DNA of 64,000 bases from Paramecium tetraurelia (Eukaryota; Ciliophora; Oligohymenophorea; Peniculida; Parameciidae): positions 124,001 through 188,000 of the forward strand of contig NW_001799444.1 of the NCBI RefSeq assembly GCF_000165425.1, in the 5' to 3' direction. Shown one piece after another: positions 26,220 to 39,182 of this stretch. Position 1 is the stretch's first letter, and each line of letters opens with the position of its first letter. A model generated the notes under the pieces. That model was given only the letters and a program-made list of their open reading frames with translations. It did not search any database and was not told the DNA's origin. The translations under genes and the position numbers were made by a program.

Positions 26220-27189
26220 ATGTAAAGAATTCAAACCCTTTCCAATTAGTTCAATCCAACAATCGCTCCCCCTGCTGGCAATGTGACCTATCCTTGGGTT
26301 ATGAAGTACCCTGACTGTTTTCCATTCGAATAGGTCGGCAATCTTAAAGGCAAAACTGTGATAATCAGTGGAGGATCAAGAGTATATCCAAATGTTATTC
26401 ATTCCTTAGGGTATTGGATTGGCTATTGGAATAAGAGCTGCCAAGGATGGAGCTAATGTTGTCATTCTTGCCAAAACTGTAGACCCCCATCCTAAGTTAC
26501 CAGGTACAATTGCTTCAGCTTGTGCAGAAATTGAAAAAGCCGGAGGCAAAGCATTGGGAATTCAATGTGATATCAGATTTGAGAAGGATATTTAAGCTGC
26601 TGTAAAAAAAACTGTTGAAACCTTTGGTGGAATTGACATAGTTGTGAATAGTGCTAGTGCAATATCACTTACAGATACAGAATCTACAGACATGAAGAAA
26701 TATGACTTAATGCATCAGATCAATACAAGAGGAACATATTTGATGAGCAAGACTTGCATTCCTTATCTCAAGAAATCCTCTAATCCTCATATTCTTAATT
26801 TGTCACCACCTCTCAGTATGTAATCCAAATGGTTTGCTCCACATTTAGCCTATACAATGGCTAAGTATGGAATGAGTATGTGTGTTTTAGGAATGAGTGA
26901 AGAATTCAAGGGTTAGATTGGAGTAAATGCCTTGTGGCCACGAACTTCGATTGCAACTGCAGCAGTTCAAAATGTTCTAGGAGGAGACTCTATGATGTAA
27001 GCATCTAGAAATGTGGAAATTATGGCTGATTCTGCACATGTGATACTAACAAGTTGTCACAAAAAGACTACAGGAAACTTTTTCATTGATGATGAGGTTT
27101 TGGCCAGTGTGGGAGTAAAAGATTTTAGCATTTACAGATGTGATCCTAAGTTCACTGATTCATAATTAGCACCTGACTTCTTTATTTGA
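26220..27189 (+). CDS. HSDL2: HSDL2-like short-chain dehydrogenase
   Basis: One 28-nt intron (about 26372-26399) splits the NAD-binding motif; joined, it reads TVIISGGSRGIGLAIGIRAA. The protein has about 313 residues. Other landmarks are NSASAISLTDTESTDMK, MHQINTRGTYLMSK, ILNLSPPL with the catalytic Ser, YTMAKYGMSM (Tyr-X3-Lys) and the very conserved EEFKGQIGVNALWPRT, all typical of hydroxysteroid dehydrogenase-like protein 2, a peroxisomal or mitochondrial SDR. The animal protein carries a C-terminal SCP2 sterol-carrier domain; here the chain ends directly after the dehydrogenase. A short N-terminal extension (PAGNVTYPWVMKYPDCF) precedes the fold. No C-terminal SKL-type signal is seen (ends DFFI). 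Confidence 0.93.
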
Positions 27190-27323
27190 GATGATAACAA
27201 TATTCACAATCAATTTAATATTTAATCAGTTAATAATATATATTTTTCATTATAATTTACAATATTTAAATTTTGTTTTCTTTAATTAAAAGTTTTTATA
27301 CAAATTTTTATAGAATTGTAGAG

Positions 27324-27500
27324 TCAAACAGGATTCTGTTTGTTGTTATAGACTTCATTCTAGAAATAGTTGAGATTGTTGTATATGTGTGCAGTGTCCT
27401 GATTGCTCAGATGATTTTAAGTAAAATCTTAATTCTGCTTGATTCGTTGAAGAATCAATTATTTAAGTTCTAAAAAATTAAGACTTTTTTCATATTTTTA
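27324..27500 (-). CDS. Doubtful small Asn/Gln-rich open frame
   Basis: Between two plus-strand genes, the minus strand is open for about 58 codons to TGA 27324-27326 with Gln/Asn/Leu-rich coding-like composition ('LSNQDTAHIYNNLNYFQNE'). There is no clear ATG in frame; a first exon may be hidden. It may be spurious. Confidence 0.22.
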
Positions 27501-27513
27501 AATTAATAAACTT

Positions 27514-29084
27514 ATGGAAACATTGCATAAACAATTAGATGTAATTAGTTTCTGTTAGGAAATAGGTCTCAGTCTTTTCATACAAGCCAGACTTCACTGA
27601 TAAATCAAAAATTATGTACAATATTTCGATTACTTTTGAAAACCAGTCCTGGATAATTACTAAAAGGTTGTTGTCTTTATTGACTTATTTAGATATTCCG
27701 AGTTTGATGATCTTTAAAAATAATTAAAGGTCTGTTTTAAAAATTAGCTGCCAGAGTTACCCAAAAAAACATACACATCCTTCTTGTTCTCAAAAACACA
27801 CGACGATATTGAGTAAAGAAGAGTTGGACTCGACAAATTCTTGAAGGTTTGCAATCCTATCTATCATTAGTTGTTAACTTCAAAATAGGAGATTCTTTCT
27901 TCCAATCAACTGAAAGAATTCCTATAATTAGAAGAACACGCCAAAATCTTGGTTGTGAATTAGCCACAAATTGTGCACGAATTTTGTGGTTTCTTGCATG
28001 GGGTCAGAGACTTCAACCTTTGTATCGGATAGGGAATTTTGTTCGTTGTGAATTCAGATTATTCTATATTCAATCGACTTGATGCCTATCTGACAAATAT
28101 GAAGGGGCCTTGGGAAAAGGAAGATGGACAGCAGGCAGTGATGCCTGTCGGATGCATTGAGTGTTGGATTCAATAATAGGATGGACTCTATACACGTTAA
28201 TGGGCGAAGATGTATAATTCACAGGCAATCTGTTGTTTTTGGGATCCCTCCTCCTTCGTCTTGTTAGTAGGGTAATTCTATCAATTATATCCCATTTAGC
28301 CTTGACAGTGGTTCGATTAATTATCTTGAAGTACCATATAGTTAGGGTTTCAAGAAATGTGAAACTGACGCGGAGATTCAGTAGCACTCCAGCAAGGTTA
28401 CAGGACTATATTATGACAATGAACGATGCTTAATCCATTCCGTATCCAAAGATAAAAGATATAAAATAAGAAATGCCGTTAAATCAATACTCATCTATGG
28501 TACTGTACCCTAGCTATATGTAGATAATGAAATAAGTCCATACGAATTAACTGATTTGGTGGTCAGCAAGTCTCGCAGAAAGTCCTTCATCTCTGACAAG
28601 AACGGATTTATTTATATGTTTGATGTTAGTGAAGTATTAAAATCTTAAACTTTAGGATAAAGTAGTTTAGTTGAATTTCATAAATACCAATATAAGACTC
28701 CTAAGATGTTTGAAGTTAGATTCAAGTCAAAATCTTCTGATGGCCATTGGTCAGGAGACTGGAGAGATTGTAATGGTGGATATAGGAACAATTAAATCTG
28801 AAAAACAGCTTAGATGGATTGGTCAAATAAACACAAAAGTCAAGGGATATAAGTTTTGTTGGTCCCAAAAACGTAAAGAGCTCTTTGTTGGAACTAGTGA
28901 CGGTACTGTTTAGTTTTGGGATTACGATACAAAATAACTAATATTTGTAATGAAAGCTCATGATTCAGAGATCACATAAATGTAATGGATCGAAGAGGAT
29001 CAGCATTTATTGACTTCAAGTAGAGATAAGGAAATCAAAACATGGTTATTACCTTTACATTGGAGGAATCAATAAGTCAAATGA
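27514..29084 (+). CDS. PX-domain protein with C-terminal WD40 propeller
   Basis: ATG 27514 (METLHKQLD) to TGA 29082-29084; about 495 residues with several small introns (26 nt near 27667-27692 is clear). The N-terminal PX domain shows the phosphoinositide-binding signature R-Y-S-E-F (RYSEFDDLQKQLK), then LPELPKKTYTSFLFS and RRVGLDKFLK. The rest carries WD-type repeats: CFWDPSSFVLLVG, IAMGQETGEIVMVDIG-like and WSQKRKELFVGTSDGTVQFWDYDT, then IEEDQHLLTSSRDKEIKTWLL. PX domains recruit proteins to PI3P-rich endosomal membranes, and the propeller would bind partners, so an endosomal trafficking role is inferred. Animal WDFY1/2 pair WD repeats with FYVE instead of PX. Confidence 0.82.
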
Positions 29085-29220
29085 AATTAATTCTCATTAA
29101 CTTTAGTAATAAATTAGTATTATCATATATATATATAAATGAGTGTCCATTACTATAATTTTTATACTTACTTAATAATATTATTATATGTCTAAATTAT
29201 AATCAAAATATGATATTAAT

Positions 29221-30118
29221 TCAATGCTTTATTTCCTTTTTTGTACTCAGGAGGGTATTACGAAGATGAATACCAGAGAATGTCTTTAAATAACAAGTTT
29301 AAATCATTCTTTTGGAGAAGTTTCGTTGAGTCAATACTTGGATTTCTTGCTTGATATTCTAATTTGATTGTCCTCTTCTGGGACTACTGTGTTTGGATGA
29401 ATAGTCAAATGTTTCTAAATTCGGGGCAGAGGCTCTGAGTGATATGGGTTTCAATATCAATTGGGTTGAGTCTGTTTTGAGATGTTGGTTTGCTTGTTTT
29501 TAAGGGGATTGTTCCCAAAGATATGGTTTCAAATTTATAGAGGGCGTGCTAATTAATTTATAATTTGAGTTTAATCTCTTTGAAATCGGACTTTCGATCT
29601 TGGGTCTGATTTTGTGAGGACTCATATCAATAGAGAGGAGAGTTGTAGTAGACTTTAATGATTTTGTTGAGATTGTGAGTAAAGATTATTATTATGGTTG
29701 TAAATTTGAACTGGACCAGAATTCTTTAATGGATTTTTCTGATTTCGGTAATATATTATGAAATTTATTCATTTTATTTGATCTTTTTCCACATTCATTA
29801 CAATGACAGCTAAGTCTCCGTTACTGGGATTCCTTGAATTCGTACATCTTATTCCTCGACACTCGTTACTTTTGGGATTTCTTATCCCTCTAAACGAGTT
29901 TGTCTATCAGCATCGTTCGATGATGAAAGAGCAATCTTCGTGATTTCTCTTGGCCGTCTGTTTTTAAGACTGTAGCTTAAGAGAGTCGAGTTTTTGGCAC
30001 TTATGCAAATTCGTAATAATACGACGCATTTAAGCTACGAGCTTTGAAATCTATTTCACATCATACCTCTTAATCTTCCCTCAATGGAACAACTCTAACT
30101 AAAGGCTTTAGATTTCAT
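29221..30118 (-). CDS. Basic Ser/Thr-rich hypothetical protein
   Basis: ATG 30118 (MKSKAFSQSCSIEGRL), one 25-nt intron near 30039-30063, then an open frame to TGA 29221-29223; about 290 residues. The first half is rich in Arg/Lys/Gln (RDKKSQKQRVSRNKM) and has a short Cys pair (CHCNECGKR). The second half is Ser/Thr/Pro-rich (TISTKSLKSTTTLLS, SAPNLETFDYSSKHSS) and probably disordered. No family recognised. It diverges from the next plus-strand gene with only 40 bases between the start codons. The sequence is less AT-biased than the surrounding spacer, supporting real coding. Confidence 0.74.
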
Positions 30119-30158
30119 CTACAAATCAAATATTATTATTTTTTATTATCTCAATTTT

Positions 30159-30774
30159 ATGGATATTATATACAAGAATAAAGCCATCAATTCTCATGTT
30201 AAATCATCAAGTAACTCAAACATGATGGCAAGTCCTTTTTCAACTAATACGCCATTAACTTGTAGGTCAATTATTTAATTGGTTCCTTTAATCAAATCAT
30301 CTGTTAAGAAATAAGAAATGAATAAATTTATTTTAAAGGAAAGAAGAGAATATGAAAAGAGAAAGCAAATAGTAGAATCAGGATAGTTAACTTAGAGAGG
30401 CATGACCAAGTATCTCAAACCGAATAGTAATTCAATATATCATTAAAGGGTTGAAATGGTAAAAAAATGAACTTAAACTTTGTGATACAATAATTGAAAC
30501 AAAATTGAAAATTGCTGATTTGATATTAAATAGTAAAGGAGGACAATCTCGGAAGGATATCTTAATCGAAAAAATCTAGACTCAGATCGAAAGCCCTAGA
30601 CAAATCATTAGCACAAGAACTATTAAGAGTGAACATAATGTTCAACAGTTCATGGATAGAATAAAGTTTTAGACTATCCCCTTTAAATTAAGATCAGATC
30701 ACAAATCTCCCTCGAAAATTAATCAATCTCAAAAAATCATCTAGAATTTCACCACTACATATTAAACAGAATGA
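30159..30774 (+). CDS. Basic hypothetical protein
   Basis: ATG 30159 (MDIIYKNKAINSHVK), one 22-nt intron near 30429-30450, and TGA 30772-30774 give about 197 residues. The middle is a charged helix (MNKFILKERREYEKRKQIVE) and the C-terminal part is Lys/Ser/Gln-rich (RSDHKSPSKINQSQK). No domain recognised. The end converges on the A49-like gene, 24 bases away. Confidence 0.68.
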
Positions 30775-30797
30775 TTTTATTATACAATAATTTGATA

Positions 30798-31972
30798 TCA
30801 TTATTTAAATTGCTTCAACTTAGCAATTTATTTTTCATTATTTTTTGTAACTGTGCATCCACACTCCTTGCAATACATTATGAGTTTTTTAATATCCAAT
30901 TTCAAATGTTTTGCTAATGGAATTATGTCAAATTAAAATTTGTGTATGAATAAATGCAATACTATGATGTAACATATATACTTATCCTTCAGAAAGTTTG
31001 ATCTGCTAAAATTAAATACATTCTCTCCTTGTCCAGGCGTTGCTTAATAGAATTTCTCCAAAATCGGAGTCACCAATTTATGATTATAAATACCAAGTTC
31101 ATGAGCAATATTTTAAGCATTTTTATTTTAGAACACTTATTTGAATTAGAACTTAAATAAAATATTTAAATATTCTAAGTATTTCAAGATCGTTAATTTC
31201 GTTTTGTTATCAAATATTAATCCCTAAGCTATCTATATGACTTAAGGATGATAGTGATGTAAGGTATCTTCCCTTTTTGTGCTAACAAATACCTATAATT
31301 TTGAAGTGTCCAATAATTCCATGTCTTCTTCCGATACGATTGACCTTACATTGTATATTTAGAAAACTGGGACATTGCCCTTAACGAATTCAGGAAGCAA
31401 CTCTTCTTTAATCGCAGCCTCCTCCATCTGATGGATTTCTTTCTCTACTTCCAACTGCTCCTAAATTTCCTACTATTTCTGATTAAACTTTTCTTTTATT
31501 GACTCTGCTTAAACAATGTTCTCCTCCTCGACCTTGTTTGTTTCCATCTACCTCATTTTTCTTCTACTTTTATTAGTACCCATCTCTTCAGCCACCATTT
31601 TCCTTTGTTCAAAATAAGTTAATCCGTCTTCAAGTGCTGAATTTCTAGATTATAATTGCTTATTTTATTTGTGTATTTATTATTAAAGAGTAGCTTGTAG
31701 TAATACAGGATGTAATGAGATTGTGTTGCCTTAGTGTACACCTGTGTTTATGTTTTATTATTACCAACAAAATTATTAGATGATATATGGTTTTGTCTTC
31801 CAATCCAAGTCATTTGATCATTGGATAATTTAATTACTTTTCTAGTTTAAGGTTCACTTACATCTTCACCATTCTTTGTGAGAATCTAAATATTAGAATA
31901 GTTTGGGAACCCTTATGGACACCCTATAACCACTGGGTTTGGCTCTTCTGTAAAATTTAATGAGACTTCCAT
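30798..31972 (-). CDS. Probable RNA polymerase I subunit A49 (RPA49-like)
   Basis: ATG 31972 (MEVSLNFTEEPNPVVIG) to TGA 30798-30800; about 380 residues with small introns in the first half. The N-terminal beta-rich part (KLSNDQMTWIGRQNHISSNN, YTKATQSHYILYYYK) resembles the A49 dimerisation module, which pairs with A34.5. A linker is Glu/Gln-rich coiled coil (EVEKEIHQMEEAAIKEE). The C-terminal half (TKLTILKYLEYLNILFKF, LVTPILEKFYQA, CYIIVLHLFIHKF, LAKHLKLDIKKLIMYCKECGC) matches the helical tandem winged-helix part of A49, including the closing 'L...C.E.GC' segment. A49 helps Pol I initiate and elongate on rDNA. The similarity is by eye and moderate, so the call is probable rather than certain. 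Confidence 0.64.
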
Positions 31973-32123
31973 AAATATTTATAATTAAAATGAGATTAAA
32001 TTTCAAGCCTTTTATTTTTTTATCACTCAAAAATTTTATATGTTTTTATTTTTGTAATTAAATTTATTACTAAATACGTAGAGTAAGGGCATCAATTAAA
32101 ATTTTACTTATAAGAAAACAATA

Positions 32124-35100
32124 TCAATTTTTATCAATTTCTTAGGGATTCTGTTTTAACATCTTTTCTACTTAAAAATCCTGAATCTAAGAATTATTGT
32201 TCTCCTGAATTTTTTATTCCTTTTAACCTTCATCTGGATTTCTTGATTATTTCAGGCCTTCATCTGGTATTTTATTTTACTCATTTCCATCACCTTTATT
32301 TAAATCTTCTAATTCCTTATTATTCAATTGACTTTGTCTTAAAGAATCATTATTATCACTATGTTGAGATCTTTATTTGGTCAAAGCAATATCTTTTTAT
32401 TCTTATTAGTTTAAATTATGATTCTAAGATGGTTCAACTTCTGTAACTTCTTATTTCTAGAGCTTTTCATTACTTTATTGTTTGCTGTTATTTTAAGAAG
32501 AGGCCATTTAATTTGTGATCTAATTATTTTATTCATTCTTTTTATTTTTATTTAATAATTGCAGAAATTCTTCATCAAATTTTTGATTATCATTTAAGTT
32601 TTAACTTTTGATATTCTTATTCTAATTGCTATCTTCCTAATTACTTCCAATTATTTATAGTGATTTTTGGGTTTGGTATTTTTTATTTTTTGTTATATTT
32701 TAATCAGATATTTATTGATGTTAATTTTACTTATCATCATCATTAATTTAACTTTTTTCTTTTTCTTTATTTTTATATTTATCTTTATCAAATATAATTT
32801 AATAGGCTCCGCTTTATTACAAACTCTTTGGTTAAAACTTGAATCCTGTTTAAGTAAGTTTTATTTAATTTGATTAATTGTCTTAGAATTATGTCTTAGC
32901 CAAGTTATCTTTTTTCTCAACTTTATTGTCAGATTAAATTTCATGAATTAATTATGATTTTCCAAGATCTTCATTAGATTTTAGATTTAATTGTTGATTA
33001 GATAATTTATCTTTAAATTGCTCTTCCTAATTATTTCCTAATTTTTCATTTTACGATTTATTTGATTACTTTTATTAATCATTTATTTCTTCGTTTTAAG
33101 CTAATTAATCCACAGATTAATGATCACTTTATTATTTTACCAAATCATGAGGTTTAACATAAATACTCTTCACAATTGAAATAACTTCAGATTATTCATC
33201 AAGGCTTTTATTTAAATTCTATTTCTAAGAAGCTAAATTTTTTGAGTTTTATTAATCCTTACTTTAACTTAAATTTGATTGATTTAATTACTACTTATCC
33301 TATTAGATTTTTATTTATTATTAATTTTTTTAAGATTTTTAAGAAATTTGTGAATTTTCCAATTTTTCATCAGTCTACTTAATATCTGGTTATTTATGAG
33401 AACTTTCTTCCTTAGGTATCTCAATATTCGTGTTGTCTTTTTATTGATTCATTTTACCTTCTTCTTATTAATCTTAATGATCAATCTATTTGGCTTAAGA
33501 TTCTAATTTCTAATTTTAATGATTTAACTTATCTTCCTGATGCACTTAATCTTTTTTATCCTAGTTTTATTGTTGATTTTATTACTGTTTTTTATCTTCT
33601 TCATTTTGATTTTAATGTTAATTTTATGGAAGTGCTTAGATTTTTTCTTTTGAATTCTTATTTTAATTTTATTTATTTATTTTATCCTCTTCTTTTGGAT
33701 TTTATTGAGGACCTTCGTTTTATTTATTATTATGTTATTTTTCCTATTTTTATGCATTATCTGGATAAAATTCAGGATTTGGATTAATTTAGAGAATATT
33801 CTTTGATGAATTTTGTTTTTATGATAATTTATTTATCTATTATTTATTTTACGTATTTGAACTATTTTTGGTCAATTATTTCGTTTATTCTGACAAAAAT
33901 TCATTTGAAAATTCATAATCCCCTTGATTTGAATTAGCTTATAACTATTATGGTTTACTAGATTACTCATTGTTATTTTACCTCATTTCTATAGTTTTTT
34001 GATCAAATTACTTAGGTTGATCATGATTATTAATATCATTTTAATTTGTATTTTTAATTTAAATTGGTCTTTTTTTTACTTTTGGAGTTTTCTATGCATT
34101 GACTTACTTTTTCTAACTCATTTATTAATCCTAAAAAGAGCTTTTGCTTAATAAGATTTCTGGATCGCCATCTTCGAAATCACTTAATGAATATCGATTT
34201 GAACTTATCTATTATATAGATTAATTTCCTTCTTGTTTATTTTAATGTTATATAATCATCGCATTTTGATTTGTCTTTTATAATTAATGTGCACTATTAG
34301 TTGGTGATCTCTATTATTTTTTTTGAGTTTCCACTAAATATGTTTATTACTTATTATTTTAAGGAGTGACATGACGTTTATTTTTGAGGTCTGTATGGTT
34401 TTGTGTTTGATTTTATTAAGAGGATTCATAAATAATATTGGATTAATCACTGTTTTGTTGTGTTTAATTACTACTAATTTATTTATTGGTATTTTCTTTT
34501 TAGATTAATTCGTCTTCCTTTTGATTGCCATAGCAAAATGATATTACTTGGGATTGTACTCTGTTTTTTCTATTTTAAGGCAGTATTTTATCAAGCTTTT
34601 ATTTTTGAGAGGACTAAACAATATTAGGAAATCTTGTTGGTCTTTTTTCAGTGCCATCACTTTCTTCTGTAAACTCAGTTTTAATTTTGGTTGTTTTTTT
34701 ATTAATGTAATGTTATTCTACTATTTGAGAATTTGCTCTCATCTATTTATTAGGGGTTTGGGTTTTTTTATTGACTTTATTGACATATTGTTGCTTGCTT
34801 TTTAATTAAGATTGAATATATGAGTGATCAGTTTATTATTCTTGTGTAATTTTAAATTTTGCCATTTGTCTGACTGGCTATGATTGGTAAATTTCGCTAG
34901 GAGGATTTTCATATTATGATACAATGTATTATACATTTTCAACAGCGAACATTATTTAGTCGAGGAATTGTAATAATTGCTCTCTGGTGACTGGCTTTTA
35001 GAGGTTGCTGTTAGTGGAATCTAATTTTGGTAACGAAACACCACCTTCTCTCTTATTTTTGGGTGTATTCTATAATCTGGTGTGCATATGTGGAGACATT

Positions 35101-35376
35101 GATTTGTCAGGATATTGATTTTGAGTGTAAACTCGATTAAGTTGATTTTGTCTCATACTTGGTCGTTGATGCAGTTGCTTCATAAAATTTATAATTTATA
35201 TTTACTATGCTTTAATTTAATGATAAAACTGAAGAGTTGTTTGGCTGTCGATTGCTCTCCGTATGAAATCTTGAAGTTCCTTTGTCCTTCTGCTTTTTGA
35301 GCACATTTTGATAGTAATCCTTCAAGTACTTGTCTCTTTTCGAATCATATTATTTCACACCGCCTTGATGAGCCAT
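32124..35376 (-). CDS. Very large Gln/Asn/Lys-rich low-complexity protein
   Basis: ATG 35376 (MAHQGGVKQYDSKRDKY), one 28-nt intron near 35176-35203, then a single exon of about 3 kb with no TGA down to 32124-32126; about 1,074 residues. The N-terminal 250 residues are ordinary (LKDYYQNVLKKQKDKG, TREQLLQFLDQIMFAVEN). From there on the chain is dominated by Gln, Asn, Lys, Glu, Asp and Ser, with Gln coded almost wholly by TAA/TAG, so the plus strand appears strongly T-rich. Such composition predicts an intrinsically disordered, prion-like region. No domain recognised. A 3-kb TGA-free frame cannot be chance. It diverges from the ankyrin gene 124 bases away. Confidence 0.88.
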
Positions 35377-35500
35377 CTATATTCCATCAAGTAAAAATGC
35401 CGGACGTCTACACTGTTATTCTATAAGTGTACTTTTAAGGATTCATCTAGAAATTATAAAAAATTAAAAAATTTAAGCAATTTACTTAACAAATAATAAA

Positions 35501-38500
35501 ATGAATTAAAATTTTTTCGACAGTGCTAACCTAAAATAAGTATAGCTATATTATCTACTCTATTTAAGCAACTCTACAAGGCATTATCAAAATACAATGG
35601 ACCGACCACCTCGACTCCGAGTATATTGTCAGAATATTTATCTTCTGCAAAAACATAAACATCAAATAATAAATACAACTCTAATAAAGTGAAACCTTTA
35701 CTCAGTCCATAAAATATTAATAAGCCTATTTAAAATGAATCCCTGAGAATCAAGACTTCTACACTTCACTTCCCCCAGAAGCAAATGGTTTCCCATCACA
35801 TCAAAAGTCTATCTTCCGACATCAAACAGTAACCACAACCTCCAATAAGAAGGAGAGGCAGATAAGAAAAAATGATATTTTAATCTGATTCTTCGTAAGC
35901 TCCATTCCTGATCATCTAAAATAAAGTCAGAGATACAAGAAGACTGGATACTTTCAGAAAGAGTACTTTGCCTTCGTTGCAATTAGAATCTCAAAGAAGT
36001 ATCTAAAACACATCTCATCGAATTACAGATGTTCCTTTGGTCCCTATTCAACAAGTAACAGAAATTTAAGATTCAAAAAGCCAACTTTTTCATGAGCCAG
36101 AAAAAATATGTCTTGATTAAGGAAACGCTTTAATTGAAAATCAATTTTTAGATGAAAACTAAAAAGCCTCTGAATTATTCAATTTATTAAAGAGAAAGGT
36201 GAGTATTACTGAGCCAAATGACTTAATTGGCCCTCACGATCCTACTGAATAACATGAAGAGATCTTAAAGACTGACAAAGAGGTTACTTGGGATGAGGAT
36301 GAATTACAATCATCGAATGCGATGAAAAAACTGAGTGTCAAAATGAAATTCAAAAATGTAGTCTCGTAATAAGTGCAGAATATGTTTAAAAATAGAGAAG
36401 TACTATATATTTATATTAAACTAGTTAAAATCATTATTTACAGTCATAATTTCACCTGAATTCAGTTCAAAACATGAGGAGGAAAGACAAAAAATCAGTG
36501 ATTAATTTGAATTAGGAAATTTTATATTAGCAAAGAATTTGTAACCAACCAAAGATAACTGTAAGTCTAGAAAAACGATTAAATGTATTAAGGAAAAATA
36601 TAATTTGAAATACAGCCATAAAATTAATACTATTGTTTAAAGTCAATTACAAAAACTACATACTACAAATAAAGCATTTTAAAGAAAAATTTAAATGATT
36701 AAATCCACTTAATGGACGACTAAAGAGTGTGATTAACCATAATAATAATAGTTTTCTTTATTGAACAAATTTAAAAAACAATCTGTATTCTCAAATCAAA
36801 TTGGATTAGGTCCAGTATTATACAGTAATTAAGACAACATTTTACCTAATTTAATGGATGATACTAATAAAATCACTATCACAATTACTAATACTCTGTT
36901 ATAAGATGCACTTCTGGAATTCAATAAACCTAGATTCATTGTTCATATGGATAGTATCATAGATGAATAAGTAATTCAACCAATCTCACCTTCTAAAAAA
37001 GCCATCTAGCATTCCTCCTCCTTACACTCATCCTTCAAATTGTAAAAAGTATAAAATTCAGCATCTTAATCTGTTATTATCAATAAAGATCTTATATCTA
37101 ATCATAATGCATATAATAGTATTTAAAATACAAATGCTATTGATGAAAACAGCAATTTAGATTTTAATTAAGAATATTCTAAAGTAAGAATGAAAAATAT
37201 TATAATTAGTCAAATTTATATGTGAGACTATATTATCAAAATAGATTGCATAAAATGCCTTAAAAGATTTCTTATACTTAACATCATTTAAAGGAGATTG
37301 AAGATGTGTTCTACTAATACTCCTCTATGATAACTGGTTCTTAAATGTAAGTGTTTTTCATTAGAATTAGTTCTTTCTAAGCAAGTCAGCAGTTCACAAG
37401 ATATTCTAAATGCATCGAAATATTTAATTTGTTTTAAGAAGTGCAAATAGTTCTTGAGAGATATGATGTTCTCTAAATTAGAAGGTAGTTCTCTTTCGAC
37501 TTCGATAATTCAATTAGTCTACTATCTAGTTAATCAGATTAGAGTGCTTCATTTGATAAAATTTTAGAAGAGCCCAATCAAAGTAAATTATTTAATAAAA
37601 CTAGATTAGGACTGTAAGTAGATGATAGACATGAGAGCAAAATGTAAAACATTATTCAATCAATGAAAAATCTGAGTGAAGAATCTTAATCATTAATCTT
37701 CCTTGAAGATGTCTTCAAGAATCAAAAATGTAAGTTATCTATTCAAATTTAGAAATCTCAACTGGATTGTTAAATACTATTAAGAAGGTGAAGAACAAAT
37801 TCCACGCTCCAATTAATATATAGGCTATTCTGAGTGTTTTAGAATAAAGTACTAAGAATGATCTATTAACATTTCATATGATGGAATAATCTGAAGAGCA
37901 GATTCAAAAACTAATTCATGGAGATTTTGATACTAATGCATTAAAGAATTTAGACTATTTCTATAAGTAATCAGCCCTACGCAAAATGATCTACAATGGC
38001 TACGAATTGAGATATGAAAAGATACTCATTGGTAGATACTAGAGTTAGTAAAGAATGATTGATGTAGAGCATTCCGATCTTGTTTAATCATCTATTCTGG
38101 AAGCACCCTAACAGCACATTTCTTCATCCTAACAATCTCAACAATCTCAATAATCTTAAGAACTCTTACTCCTTCAAAAATAAAAACTAATCAGTCTAAA
38201 ACAGTAAGGTCGAAGCAGAAATTTATAGAGGGATAGTTTGACTGTCATCATTAAACCAAAAATCAATTCCAGACAGACTTCGAATTCACCAGATATCACA
38301 AATGTCCATAGCAAACCAACATCACAGTATACAAATCAATTAACTAATAACATTTTCACTCAAGCTTCAACCTAATATCTCACAAAGCCAACCAATCAAT
38401 CACAACAATCAGTCAAAGTCTCAAGTGTATAAAATCTAGAAGAAAATCTGTCACATTTAGAAATGAGTCCATAATCATCCTTAAAATCGATTAAATCTAA

Positions 38501-39182
38501 ATCAGCAATAGATTCTTCCAATATTATATTCTAAACAAATACTCAGAACATTAGAAAAAGCTAAAATATTAAGGATTTTGATAAAATTGCCAAAGACAAA
38601 GACAAAATTAGCCAACCTAAAGAATAAATCGAAATAAAAGAAGAGATAATACCTTCAAATAGATAAAAGCCATCCAATGTTTCATTGTTTTAATAACCAA
38701 TTTTAGAAAATAAAGTATTCTATCATTTAATTTAGACTTTGAGTATGTTTTCCTATTCTTTGCGTATGAGAAACCAAGCTCTTGGTCACAGTAGGAGACA
38801 GAACCTCGATTAATATAAAATATTAGAATAACTAATTTATGACAATGATATCCAAGAGGTAATCTTCATACTCAGAATAGTTTTTGGAACATATTTAATA
38901 AGTGCCTTCAATGTACCTAGACAAAAGATTAGAGAATAATGACACGTTATTGACTTTGGCCTCTAAAAGTGGGTGTAAAGACATAGTCAAAGAACTGATT
39001 AAGAAGGGAGCAGATATTAACATTTAAAATGTATTTTTTTACTTAAGCAGGATGATGGAAATACTGCTGTCCATTTAGCTCTTTCGTATGGCCATTATAA
39101 AATTGCAGACATACTTATTGGAGCTGGGGCCAACACTAATATTCTAAATAAAATTGGTAAAAATGCTTGGAGTATATTATGA
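35501..39182 (+). CDS. Large Gln/Ser-rich protein with C-terminal ankyrin repeats
   Basis: From ATG 35501 (MNQNFFDSANLKQ), through a 29-nt intron at about 35536-35564, open exons continue to TGA 39180-39182; about 1,150 residues if this is one gene. Most of the chain is Ser/Gln/Lys-rich with scattered helices (HDPTEQHEEILKTDKEV, KNLDYFYKQSALRKMIYNG). The C-terminus has two or three ankyrin repeats split by a 20-nt intron near 39031-39050: NNDTLLTLASKSGCKDIVKE, then KKGADINIQN, then DGNTAVHLALSYGHYKIADI and GAGANTNILNKIGKNAW. Ankyrin repeats bind protein partners. Several introns between 37.1 and 37.8 kb are not resolved, and a split into two genes there cannot be ruled out. Confidence 0.78.

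Noticed and set aside
32243-34805. Several short hydrophobic plus-strand frames suggesting membrane proteins
   Set aside because: They are antisense readings of the Gln/Asn/Lys-rich gene; Phe/Ile/Leu runs arise from its A-rich codons.
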